From Isoetes taiwanensis (Eukaryota; Streptophyta; Lycopodiopsida; Isoetales; Isoetaceae), in assembly GCA_021234155.1 (NCBI GenBank), contig JAJEKV010000376.1, positions 60,001 to 124,000 of the forward strand: a stretch of DNA of 64,000 nucleotides, written 5' to 3'. Positions 49,956-60,090 of the stretch are shown here, piece by piece (the first letter of the stretch is position 1; every line of letters begins with the position of its first letter). A program made the translations under genes and the position numbers. Under the pieces are notes generated by a model. The model saw only the letters and a list, made by a program, of their open reading frames with translations, was not told the DNA's origin and ran no database searches.

Positions 49956-50173
49956 CATCGACAGAAGCACATTGAAAGAAATGTAGAAATAAAAAAGTCC
50001 AGGTTGGAGACTTACATGGCCATGTCCATATGGAAAAGCTTATAGCAGTTCGAAGGAGCAAATAGGGGCGAGTATATAAGGCGGATCGCGAGCACCTTCG
50101 AAACCAAACAGTGTATACAGGAAATGGATGCGCCCTTGCCGCCCTTAAGTACTTCTGATACGTGCGCTTTCAT

Positions 50174-50338
50174 ATAGCAGTTTTTTATAACATTTCGTAT
50201 ATGGTAATCTAAACTTCTTGTATAGATTTATATCGTCTCTGTATAAATCTATACCGTTCCGTGTATCTTGTACTTCTGTTTCATATAAATATATATCGTT
50301 CGGTATAAATTTATACGATCTGTGTCTAAGTGCTCATA
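50174..50338. promoter_or_regulatory. Bidirectional spacer between divergent genes, with dyad array D
   Basis: The 165 bases between the start of the methyltransferase gene (minus, 50173) and the proposed start of the DUF7869-type gene (plus, 50339) hold four or five dyad variants at about 50216-50322, including CGGTATAAATTTATACG. The spacer must contain both promoters if both starts are right. The dyads are natural candidates for shared control sites and TATA-like elements. This is inference. Confidence 0.55.
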
Positions 50339-51622
50339 ATGGCCGGAGAAAAGAGAGCGTCCGAGCCACCCCGTGCTGCTCGCAGGCTCCCTCCTTCCAT
50401 GGTTTCCACACCCTGTCCAATGCCACCGAAAGCTAATCCTATTACAACCAGAAGCTAATGCTAGCCAGTTCATTTTAGTCCGTCTCCCTTAGTCCAGCGT
50501 AGATAGCCTCCCCGGGCGCAAATCACTCCATCACCATCCAACTCGCTATTTGACACTACTCTTAACGGGAGCAGTCAGTGCCATGCAAATCCTGTGTTTT
50601 ATGAGACTTCAGGAGCTGCTAAACTGTATCACTAATCTCGATTGCTTTTTCCTAGAGAAAGGCAAATTTCATCCAAGACCTCCCCACACTCAATCTCACA
50701 GCATCTACTAGTATACCGTCCATTCCTCCCATGTCAGACGAAGAAACACCTTATGTTGATCTCTCAAACAATGATGTAGCACAGCCACACGACACCATGT
50801 TCGAATTCAAAGCTCCTGCTAGTGAAAACCTTAAACGAGACTTATACAAGAAAGCTTGTACATCATAAAGAAGAAAGAAACTAATGGATGAGGGTCACTT
50901 AAGGGCAACACATACAAAACATTGTCGTCTTCAACGATGTTTGCTAAAGATTGGACTAAAGGAATTAAGGTTGATTCGTGACGACTAAAGTTTAATGATT
51001 TTGTTAGGCCAAAGGGGCTACTTAGCCTTCAATATTAAGGTGATAAGTTTACTTAGACAATTGGTGGCCACACCGTCTGTCAAACAGCCTTTAAAATGAT
51101 TGATGCTTTAGGCAGCAGAAGGCTTCACCACCTGAAGAAAAGGCTTGACAACAACCCTGGTATTAATTACTATTGCCATTTGGGAATTATCTCCAGAATT
51201 CATGCCCTTCAATGTGTTTTCTGGAACGAAGGCTTCTTCAAGGAGTCTTGCGAGAAACTGCCTAATAGCCCTATGTACCACTTGAGTGACAACTTCACGA
51301 AACGTGAAGTCTACAATAATTATAAGGATTTATGTGTTGAGGCTGGTGAATCCCATCGATCCGAGCCATCGGATCGCCATTCTGGGAAGGGACGAGCGCC
51401 TATATTAGGCCATTTCTGTTTTGGCTCGGTTATCGGCGTCTTCTCACAGCAGCTCTTCTTATCCTCTCGTAGCTTCCCTCCCTTCCCGCCCTGTTCACGG
51501 TGGCGCATGCGTCTTTTTCATTTGTATTTTTTTGTTGTTCATGCCTCTTTGTTGTTCTCCACCTGTGAGTGTTGCTATTCTTATACTTCTGGTCCATCGC
51601 CCTCCTCCACCTGCTGGTGATA

Positions 51623-51763
51623 CTGTTTATTTCCACCTCGAGGGTGTGGCATATTTTTACATAATGGTTCTCCACCCGCTGGGTGATGCTTTATGCTGTT
51701 TATTTCCACCTCGAGGGTGATGCATATTTTTACATAATGGTTCTCCACCCGCTGGGTGATGCT
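51623..51763. repeat. 73-bp tandem duplication inside the large intron
   Basis: CTGTTTATTTCCACCTCGAG starts at 51623 and again at 51696. Both copies run through GGTTCTCCACCCGCTGGGTG with few differences. Confidence 0.9.
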
Positions 51764-52898
51764 ATCTTTTTCTGTTATGTTCTTTTTTCCTCTGTTTTTC
51801 ATTTTCGGACCTTCTTGGTGCAGCTTGTGCTATTTATTTTCTCTGACCATTTACGGGTGTTCTTTTTGGGAGTTTTGTTGGTATTGCTTGCAGGATTCCG
51901 CCGTTTTCTGCCGTCTGCTGGGGTCTTGCTCTATTTCTGTTCGCCATCACCCCTCTCCTTTGGTTCTCCATGGATACATGCGGGGGAGGCTTTTGCCGTT
52001 CTTTGGGGTGGAGTGCTTTCTATTTTGGCGTTAAGCCATCCACTTTCGTTTTTTTGGGGGTGGAGTGCTCTATTTGCGTTAAGCCATCAACTCGTTTCTC
52101 TCCGTTGTCGGGCAACACATTCAAGGTTGTTGGCGACCATTTCTCATTAGGGTTTTCCTGGCCGAAAAACCGAAGGGCGAGGTTTTTTATCCCGATGAGA
52201 AGTTGTCGCCATTACCCTTTTATTTTGCCTTGGCACATTTCTTTTAGGGGATAGTCAGATATTGTTCCTATGGTGGCTATCCCTCCTCTCTCCCTAGTTT
52301 TCCACACATTGTATCTTCTGCTTTTTGTGATGAATGACAAGCCTTGCGACTTTTGCTTCACCATTATGCACGTTTTTGTTCTTTTAACCGCTCATGGGGG
52401 CCTTTGTTCCGTTCTTCACCGGCCTTCGGTCGTTGGTGCTCCTCTTCGTCTCACCCTAATTTCACGTGCCGTGCTCGACTTCGACACGGCCCGATTGGCA
52501 TTTGGCTTCTAGTTTATGCGATTCGTTAGTATGTCTACATTCTCTTTATCAATCTTCGTCCCTCGTTTGTCGCAAATTATGTTTTCCTATTGGGGCCTTT
52601 TTCATGGATTTATGCATAGGTATTTGTCTTCGGCGGACACCACACATTTCTCCTATGCTACCTTGCGCCAGACCTTAGCATTTTCATTCTCCTCATCTTG
52701 TTCCCCCTTTTTACATCCTTATGAACCTTCTTCGCTTTAGACTTCTTGTTGACAACATATGTCGGGTTGCACTTTGTCTTCTTTATGTCTATGCATTTTT
52801 ACATTCCTATACGTAAGATTTTTCCTCCTTGCCTTTTTATCTCAGTTACTTGTTATTAGTTCTTGGCCACAGGTTCGGAAGGACTCATCGCCACATTC

Positions 52899-52984
52899 AC
52901 GGACTTCAGTCCGTAGCCACATTCACGAGCTTTGGTCCGTAATCTGTATTCAAATAAGACAACTATCTACGGACATCAGTCCGT
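52899..52984. repeat. Hairpin words ACGGAC-NNCA-GTCCGT in the large intron
   Basis: Perfect 6-bp stems occur at 52899-52914 and 52969-52984, with an imperfect relative at 52925-52940. Confidence 0.75.
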
Positions 52985-53070
52985 GATTTGCATCCATATC
53001 ATATATGCATTGTACGTATTAACGTGGTTTGTTTTTGTCCTCGCCTTGTTGCCGTTCTTGTTGGCATGCC

Positions 53071-53290
53071 AGGGCGCTTCCTTCGATTCGTCATCGTAGC
53101 AGTATCCCTTCCTTTTCGTTGTTTGTTCTCTAATGTGCTTCCTTTTTTCAGGTCATTGCGCTGCTGCCGTCTAGTCGGGGCACTTCCTTAGATTCGTCAT
53201 CGGGGCGGCGTGCTTTTCTTTTCATTGTTTTTTCTCTAATATCCTTTCCTTTTTCAGGTCATTGAGCTGATATCGTCCGTAGCCGGTGCT
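53071..53290. repeat. About 110-bp tandem duplication in the large intron
   Basis: TTCCTT(C/A)GATTCGTCATCG, TTCATTGTTT-like, CTCTAAT and TTTTTCAGGTCATTG recur in order in two adjacent copies. Each contains a possible acceptor TTTTTCAG. Confidence 0.75.
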
Positions 53291-54965
53291 TCCGGCTCTT
53301 CTTCTTCTGCCGTTTTTCTCCCCCGGCTTTCTTCGCTGGCTGCTGGTTTTAAATCGTCAATGTGTAGTTTTCTTCTCGCTTGAACCAAACTCTTCCGATC
53401 CTGGCTTCCTTTTTTCCCCTGCCCGCTTGCCTTCATTCGCATGCCCTGCCACTATCCTTCAACGCCTAATTTCTACCGGTTCCTTTCATCTTCTCGCTAC
53501 TCCGTCTGGTGGTCCTCTTTTTCGTTCCTCTCTTTTTTCTCTGCGTCCTGTCCGACTGCTCGGGGGTGGTGGCAGGAGTGTCTTCTTGCTATCGGGTTAA
53601 GCTGGAGGTCGCGGCGACTAGGCTTATAGTTGAGGAAGTCCTTTGGTAGTCGGCCGGTTTTGTGTCTCTCGCGAGTCCCTTCCCAGAATGTCATGTATGC
53701 TACTCTTACTTCACTGTGCTATGGAAAAAAGAATTTTTCCATATGTCAATTCGTAGAAAGCACCGGATGTCAGTTTGTGCTACATGCTCTGAATTAAAAG
53801 CTCAAAGACAAAAAGCAAGGACACTTCATACTAAAAGTAAGCTTCCACAATATACTCTTGCCTAGTTCTACTCAATGATAGGTTGTTTTCCTGAACATAA
53901 TTTCATTTCAGGTGCATTGAAAGAGAAATTGAACAAGCACAGAGAACAACAATCTTTGGAAAGGAGAAAGTTGACAAAACACAGGAAGAAGGCACTAGAT
54001 CAACCACTCAACTATATATCAGTTGTTATTGATAGAATGGACCAGAAGAAGACCACTCTACCACACTTTGTCAATGTGCCTAAGGATGCTCCTGAAGAAG
54101 ATTTCATACACTTGCATGTCGTTGGTGCTATGGTTTTTAATGGAAAACTCTCTTGCAAGGCATTTTTGAACTATCCAAACATTCATGCTGATCCAAATCT
54201 CACTATCACAATATTGAATAAGATTCTTTCCAGTCTGGAACATATACCACCAGTACTATACCTTCAGCTAGACAATACGACGAGAAAGAATAAGAATCAG
54301 GCATTGTTTGCTTACTGTGCCATGATAGTTGAGAAACAAATTTTCAAGAAGGTGAAGGTTGGTTTTCTGCTTGGCGGGCATACACACAATCAAATTGATC
54401 AAATGTTCAGTAAATTCTCTAAATGTCTTGCTCGAAAAAAAGCTCTCAGCCCACCAGCAATGATTGAGGTTATCCAAGATTCCTACAATCCTCGCCCAGA
54501 AATCGAGATGTTAGATGAAACTTAGGATTTCAAGGAATGGATTTTTCGGAGAGATCACTTAGGTCACTGTGCAATTGAGCCCTTAAGAAATATCACATTT
54601 CAGCATTAGATCAAAATCTCACTTGCAGATGGCAAGGCCACCCTGCAAGAAAAGAAATATGCTACATCCTTACAGTGGCAGCCATCAGCTGGTATTCAAT
54701 TCATTCGCACCATCCCTATGCTCTCTGCAAAGCAAATGCCTCTAAAGAGCTTGAAAGAAATCGCAAAGAGTAAAAAGGAGGGAAGAGCATTTGACTCAAA
54801 CAAATCATTGGATTGTGGACAAGTATTCAGTCATGATCTAACCACTTTGGGGAGGCAGATGCTTTATGGTGGCCTCAGCTTTTTTCTCAGCAACGTCACC
54901 TGTTACGTAACCCGTGTTTCGGCTGGAACCGTTATCGTGGGGTGCTTCCATAGTGCTGTAAGTAG

Positions 54966-55130
54966 GGTGGCAAAGATAGCCTAGTGGTTGTTCGATTGAT
55001 TTTGGTGAAGTATTAGTCTTGATCCTTAAGGCCAACGGGTTCGATTTTGGTTGATATGGGGGGTGGTGATCCACCTTATTGGATCCAATTAGTAATCACC
55101 ATGCTGGCCAATCGAGTTTGGCCAGGTGGC
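54966..55130 (+). mobile_element. Possible tRNA-derived SINE head
   Basis: TAGCCTAGTGGTT (54977) fits a pol III box A and GGGTTCGATTTT (55037) fits a box B, about 48 bases apart. The sequence does not fold as a convincing functional tRNA. Element ends are not defined, and no second copy lies in the window. Confidence 0.4.
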
Positions 55131-55138
55131 GCCTTCCC

Positions 55139-55433
55139 AACCCATAATTGGCTTAATTATCCTTCTTAATTATTAATTTCCTTAATCCTAGGTTATTATC
55201 CTTAATGATTTAATTAACATAGCTAATTAAATCCCTTTTAGGTCAACCCCCTAGGTTACCATACCCCATGGTGGTATGTATCTATCTTTGGGTGATGCCA
55301 ACCCATAATTGGCTTAATTATCCTTCTTAATTATTAATTTCCTTAATCCTAGGTTATTATCCTTAATGATTTAATTAACATAGCTAATTAAATCCCTTTT
55401 TAGGTCAACCCCTAGGTTACCATACCCCATGGC
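55139..55433. repeat. 161-bp tandem duplication
   Basis: AACCCATAATTGGCTTAATT starts at 55139 and again at 55300. Both copies extend about 130 bp to TTACCATACCCCATGG, with one or two indels. Confidence 0.92.
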
Positions 55434-55439
55434 ATGTTA

Positions 55440-56070
55440 TCTATGCCGGGTGGCGTGTCAATGTATTTATACATATACCGTATAAATACTTGGAACGTCA
55501 CATTACGCCCCTCCTTAGAATTAATGTCGCCCCCAAAGATTAGGGGGTCGATACACCTATAGGATATGACATTATGAAGGAAGGTAATTCCTTATTTCCG
55601 AAGGTAATATATATCAAAAACTTTAAAGTTTAAAACAGTTTAAGCACCGAGGTGCATTTCACATGATTATCATAATCAAAAAGTTCAAGGACCTAAGTCC
55701 AATACCAACATCAGAGTAACAACAAAACAAGATGTGTAGACAAAATAAAACTGAAGAGTTCGGGCCATCAGCAACCCTCTAACATGGGCAGGTCACGTAC
55801 TGCTCATTGGCCTGCACATGTCAGTATATCAGTATATATAATTAGATTGTGGTTGAAGGGACCACCCCCTTATAATAAATAAAAGAAAACTTTATCTACC
55901 AGGGAATCTATCATGTCTATGGTTTGCAATTCATTGCAGGATAGGGAATGGTCAAGTTCCCATTGTAACCGAAATGAACGCGGCCTATCAACTATATGCT
56001 CTCCAAGCCAGTCGTGGTCATGTCAACATTGACAGTATACCACTTCCTAGAGAACACAAAGGTGATCTCA
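55440..56070. other. Region after the chromovirus chromodomain; no gene
   Basis: On element orientation this is where the 3' UTR and 3' LTR of the chromovirus would lie. I did not find a matching sequence near 60.8-61.3 kb, so no LTR is called. Confidence 0.3.
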
Positions 56071-56656
56071 TCATCGGTAACTATTATTATTTACGATGCA
56101 TCTACCCCCTAGAGTGCTACTTTTGGCAATCGAGCTTCCAAGCTTACCGCCAGCTACGGGGTTGATAGCATCGTTGATGGTGCGGCCTTGAGATTCCTGC
56201 ATGAAGTCCGGATAGTGCTTCTCAAGGTCTATCTTCATCACCCAAGTAGCATCCTCAACTGGTAAGTGCTTCCACTTAACCAAGTATTGCAACATTTGAG
56301 TCCTTCTGGTTTATTTATAAGCTCGATCAAGAAGAGCTTCAGGCACTATCTCCAGCTGCTCCTCTGTCATTTCGAGGAGGGTTGGGGTATCTAAAACCTC
56401 CTCTGGATCAGGGGTGTGTTGTTTCAGAAGACTCACGTGAAAGACCTTGTGGATCTTCAAACGGGGCGGCAAGTCCAAGCGATATGCCTGCTCTCCAACA
56501 CTCTCAATAATTTTGAAGGGTCCAGCCCATCTGGGTGCCAACTTCTTGCAGTTGCCAATCTTAAGTTTGGCTTGTTTCACCTTAATCTTAAGCCAAACTG
56601 ATTCGCCCACCTGGAAAACGCGTGGGGTTCTGTGCTTATCGGCTACACTCTTCTGA
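56071..56656 (-). pseudogene. Chromovirus integrase C-terminus and chromodomain
   Basis: The frame reads VFQVGESVWLKIKVKQAK, then KLAPRWAGPFKIIE and KIHKVFHVSLLKQ, typical of the integrase C-terminal (GPY/F-like) region. A TAA at 56311-56313 interrupts the frame. The same frame then gives LVKWKHLPVEDATWV, the chromodomain core. Chromodomains of this group direct integration to heterochromatin. Confidence 0.85.
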
Positions 56657-56669
56657 TGACTGCGTGCAG

Positions 56670-58053
56670 CTAATAAATATAACCACGAACTTCTTCGACC
56701 AGAGCTTGCATCTCCAAGAGGAGTTGTTGAGAAACCTCCACTTTAGAAACGGGGTTATGCCATGTGTCTGGAGTAAGACATTGATAACCATAATTTATCA
56801 TAAAGGGAGACATTCTGGAAGACTCTTGTTTCATGCTGTTGTAGGCAAACTCAACCAGGTAAATATAGTCAGCCCATTGTGATTGCTTACTCCACACATA
56901 ACTTCTTAGCATATCCTCTATAATGCGATTGGTACATTCTGTCTGACCATCTGTTTGAGGATGATATGCCGTACTCATAGCAAGTTTGGTCTGGATGGTG
57001 GCAAAGAAATCTTTCCAGAATGCACTTACGAATTTGGGATCCCTGTCGGATATAATAACTCGTGGCATTCCGTGTAATCTGAAGATCTCCTTGGCAAAAA
57101 GCAGAGCAGTCTGTATCCGTGGTACGACATGGCAAGAAATGAGCCATTTTCGACAATTTGTCGACCACTACCATTAAGGCATCATATCCACGGAGAGTAC
57201 GTGGAAGGCCCACAATGAAATCCATGGTTATCACTTCCCATTTAGCATTGGGCACATCCAGAGGTTGCAACTCGCCTGGAATCCTTAGCTGCTTAGCTTT
57301 GGTTTGCTGACACACCTGACACTGCTTAATGTACCTGGCAATGTCCTTTTTCATAGAAGGCCAGAAATAGCTGGATCGAATCTTAAAGTAGGTCTTCATA
57401 AAACCTGCGTGTCCAGCTATAGGGCTATTGTGTGCATCATGGAGAATGAGCTTACGTACCCCTGAAGTCTCAGGTACACACAACTTATCCTTGTAATATA
57501 ACAAGTTGCCTTCTTTCTTATACGAACGGAAAGCTTCACGCTCTTTATCTGTGCGAGCCTCCTTAGCCAAACTATCCCAAACTTCATGGAACTCGGGATC
57601 CGTGGCCAAGGCCTGTTCTATCTGTTTCCCAAACTCACTGGTGAGTGTAGAGATTGCATTACAATGGGTTCGGGTTACCAAGGGATGGCGTGACAACGCA
57701 TCCGCAACCACATTGTGCTTTCCAGGTTTATACATAATCTCAAAATCATACTCCTCCAGAAATTCCATCCATCTTCTCTGACGGAGATTGAGATTTGGCT
57801 GGGTGGATAAATAACGGAGACTTTGATGATCCGTATCCAACTGAAATCTTCTACCAAGAAGGTAGTGTCTCCATATCCGCAGGGCACGGACAACGGCTAA
57901 CAATTCCTGATCATGGGTAGGATATCGCTGCTCTGTCTCATTCATTTTCTTTGAATCATAGGCAATAACCCTCCCCTCCTGCATTAGGACTCCACCGGTG
58001 GCAATTTTACTGGCATCTGTTGCCACTAGTTTATCCTTCTCAGGATCGGGCAA
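56670..58053 (-). pseudogene. Chromovirus RNase H and integrase core
   Basis: RNase H starts with DKLVATDASKIATGGVL and contains YPTHDQELLAVVRALRIWRH and TDHQSLRYL. The integrase zinc finger (HDAHNSPIAGHAGF, CQVCQQTK) and the first core Asp (VITMDFIVGLP) follow. The second part, VIISDRDPKFVSAFW and STAYHPQTDGQTE, lies in another frame after a shift near 57070-57110. Confidence 0.88.
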
Positions 58054-59121
58054 TGTGAGAACTGGTGCTGACGTTAAGGCATCTTTCCATCCAATCCTTC
58101 ACCTTCTCATGCTTTGTAAGATTTGTAAGAGGTGCTGCAATCTTTGCGAAATCCTTTACAAATTTCCGATAGTATCTTGCTAATCCCAAGAAACTTCGGA
58201 CCTCCGAAACATTACCTGGAATAGGCCATTCCCTTACTGCCTCTATCTTTGCCGGATCTGTAGCAATTCCCTCTGCAGAAATGATATGGCCCAAATAATC
58301 GACCTTCGGAGTGGCAAACTTGCACTTAGAGAACTTGGCAAAGAGCTGATGACGTCTTAACTTTTGTAGGGCCAACCGAAGGTCTCATGCTCCTCTAGGG
58401 TCTTACTATAGATGAGAATGTCGTCAAAGAAAATAACAACAAAATCATCCAAGTATTGTCGGAAGACGTCATTCATTAATCGCATAAACGTTGCAGGGGC
58501 ATTAGTTAATCCAAAAGGCATAACGGTAAACTCATAATGCCCATATCTAGTGCGAAAAGCAGATTTATGGATGTCCTCCTCTTTAATCCTTATCTGATGG
58601 TATCCGGAGCGTAGATCAATCTTTGAGAAATATTTGGCCCCTTGCAACTGGTCCATTAGATCATCTGCTCTAGGCAAAGCATAGCGATTCTTGATGGTAT
58701 GCTTGTTAAGTTGCCGATAATCAATACACATCCTCAAGGAGCCATCTTTTTTCTTAACAAAAAGAATAGGATCGCCAAAAGGCGAAACACTAGGTCGAAT
58801 GAAACCTAGGTTTAGTAACTCCTGAAGTTGCTTCTTAAGCTCTGCCAACTCTGGAGGACTCATACGGTATGGGGCCTTGCTGGTAGGCTTAGTACCTGGC
58901 TCTAAAGCTATCTCACATTCTACCCCTCTAAAAGGAGGAAGCTTCTGGATCTCATCTGGAAAAAGATCACCAAATTCTCGGAGAAGATTAGCTATTCCCT
59001 CTGGCAAAGTATCGATTATTTGCTTCTGTTTAGCATCTGACTCAATGGAGGCAAGTCTAATGACGCAAAGGAGTTTTTTCTTCGCGATAGCTTTTCTAAG
59101 CGCCGATGGACATAGGCGCAT
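58040..59121 (-). pseudogene. Chromovirus reverse transcriptase
   Basis: Family landmarks appear in order: [63 protein letters not shown] and the catalytic box FFDDILIYS (usual form YIDDILIYS). A frameshift after KTLEEH separates it from the thumb and connection ([30 protein letters not shown]). Confidence 0.88.
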
Positions 59122-59189
59122 AATAGGGTTGAATGGTTCACCTTTTTATAGTCCACCTTGGACTCAGTTAGGCTGCGTTGAAGGTAACT

Positions 59190-59704
59190 TCCGTTTTCAT
59201 GCAGTCTATGTTGGCCTTTGCGGATGCCAAGAATTCCATACCAACAATAAGGTCGTATTTGCCAATATCCATTAACTTCGGCACCAAAGCAACCGGTGCA
59301 CCGGCGGTACATTTTGAGATTGATCGCGGCGGCCATGAGTATGTCCGACTTTACTGCTGGCTAGAGTGGCAAGGGCCTCGGCCAGGGGACCTCAGGTTTC
59401 AAGTTGTAAGACTGGGCCATTCTAGGAGAAGCAAAATTATGTGTACTTCCGTATCCATAAGAATTACAAAGGCTTCTTGCTCTACTTGACCTATGGTGGA
59501 AATGATTGCCGGCTGACTTTCGGCATTGCCGGTTTCTATTCGGGCCGCAAGGATATGAGACGCCGCAGTGAATGTGCTTTCGGGAGCCTCCTCCTCGGCA
59601 GTAGTGTTGACTCCAAGATCGAGTCGGTCGAGGTGGCCATGGCGGTAGGCGTCTGCATGACATAAGGACAGTGCATAAAGTGCGGGCCGCATACACTGTA
59701 GCAT
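59190..59704 (-). pseudogene. Chromovirus aspartic protease with frameshifted active site
   Basis: Upstream residues are in one frame to VILMDT, and the continuation GSTHNFASP is in the next, so the DTGSTHNF active-site loop is broken by a single missing base near 59445. Further on GKYDLIVGMEFL matches the second protease lobe. Confidence 0.8.
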
Positions 59705-60090
59705 GCCTTATCTCGGCGGGAGACTGTTCTCGAGCCTCTTTGGGAATGGATTTGTAAGAGGTTTGAACTTCCTTACCGACATTGTTAGGTTTATCGGCGT
59801 CTTTGAAGGTGACTTTCTTTTCTGGCGGCCATAAGAGTTATGGCGAGAGGGCCCCGGACTTGGCGGCGGGGTTTGTAAGGTGTGGGCTACCGTGGTGCTG
59901 CGAAGTAAGGAAGCGGGGCGGATATCGGTTTCTTTAGTGCGTCCTCCTCGAGGCTCAATGCCTTAGCCTCGGCTTCATGGCCGATTTCGGGTCTATGGCC
60001 TTAACCATTCGTTTAATTGATGGGGCCAACACTTCTAATGTAGCCCTCCACCGCCCTCTTTTCATTCATAATACGGGTACATGTCTGACC

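Larger units (their letters stand above)
46266..50173 (-). pseudogene. ParB-like domain fused to beta-class N4/N6 DNA methyltransferase, about six exons
   Basis: Minus-strand exons: E1 50016-50173 (starts MKAHVSEVLKGGKG), E2 49141-49475, E3 about 48141-48980, E4 about 47607-47836, E5 47189-47557, E6 46266-46935. Donors GTAAGT/GTAAGC and acceptors TTTGCAG, TTTGTAG, TGCTAG keep phase at E1/E2, E4/E5 and E5/E6. The E2/E3 and E3/E4 joins are not resolved. E3 has a ParB/sulfiredoxin-like core: YYVLGGTPSYKARKEL, then AKVIAMSHNLDNNFR. E5 carries the position of catalytic motif IV as CIAGIPYGF (family DPPY), ending at a Trp completed across the intron. E6 has QKPQRLFNNLV and the AdoMet motif I WVLDDFSGTGITT, then LKQGR. 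The order IV before I is that of beta-class N4/N6 enzymes, and ParB-MTase fusions occur in phages and bacteria. Three in-frame TGA stops (49184, 47326, 46752) and the altered motif IV suggest a decayed copy. Confidence 0.75.
51346..53686 (+). other. 2.3-kb pyrimidine-rich intron of the DUF7869-type gene
   Basis: GT at 51346 and AG at 53686 restore the frame exactly (G joined to AA gives Glu), so the whole segment behaves as an intron. It is strongly C/T-rich on the plus strand, which explains the many long open frames with Phe, Ser and Leu. It may be or contain a mobile insertion such as a Helitron, but no diagnostic ends were confirmed. Confidence 0.6.
50339..54830 (+). pseudogene. DUF7869-type protein, multi-exon, with several stops
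   Basis: A first frame at 50339-50458 codes 39 residues (MAGEKRASEPPRAARR). Coding resumes after an acceptor CCTAG near 50654. It includes a Cys/His region (HCRLQRCLLKIGLK), then HTVCQTAFKMIDALGSRRL and YNNYKDLCVEA. Next come exon 53687-53836 (YFTVLWKKEFFHMSI, VCATCSEL) and exon 53912 onward with the family core: LYLQLDNTTRKNKNQ and VGFLLGGHTHNQIDQMFS. These are the signatures of DUF7869, a widespread eukaryotic family whose conserved Asp, His and Asp residues suggest a nuclease or transposase fold. Introns 51346-53686 and 53837-53911 keep phase. In-frame stops occur at 50866, 50986, 51036, 51054, 54523 and about 54607, with one frameshift near 50985. Coding similarity continues past the TAGs to about 54830. 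The copy is not functional. Confidence 0.72.

Noticed and set aside
51421-53629. Several overlapping open frames of 60-155 codons
   Set aside because: They are hydrophobic/Ser-rich artefacts of pyrimidine-rich DNA inside an intron whose splicing restores a known protein frame.
57506-57781. Plus-strand open frames within the chromovirus
   Set aside because: They are shadows opposite well-supported RNase H and integrase coding on the minus strand.
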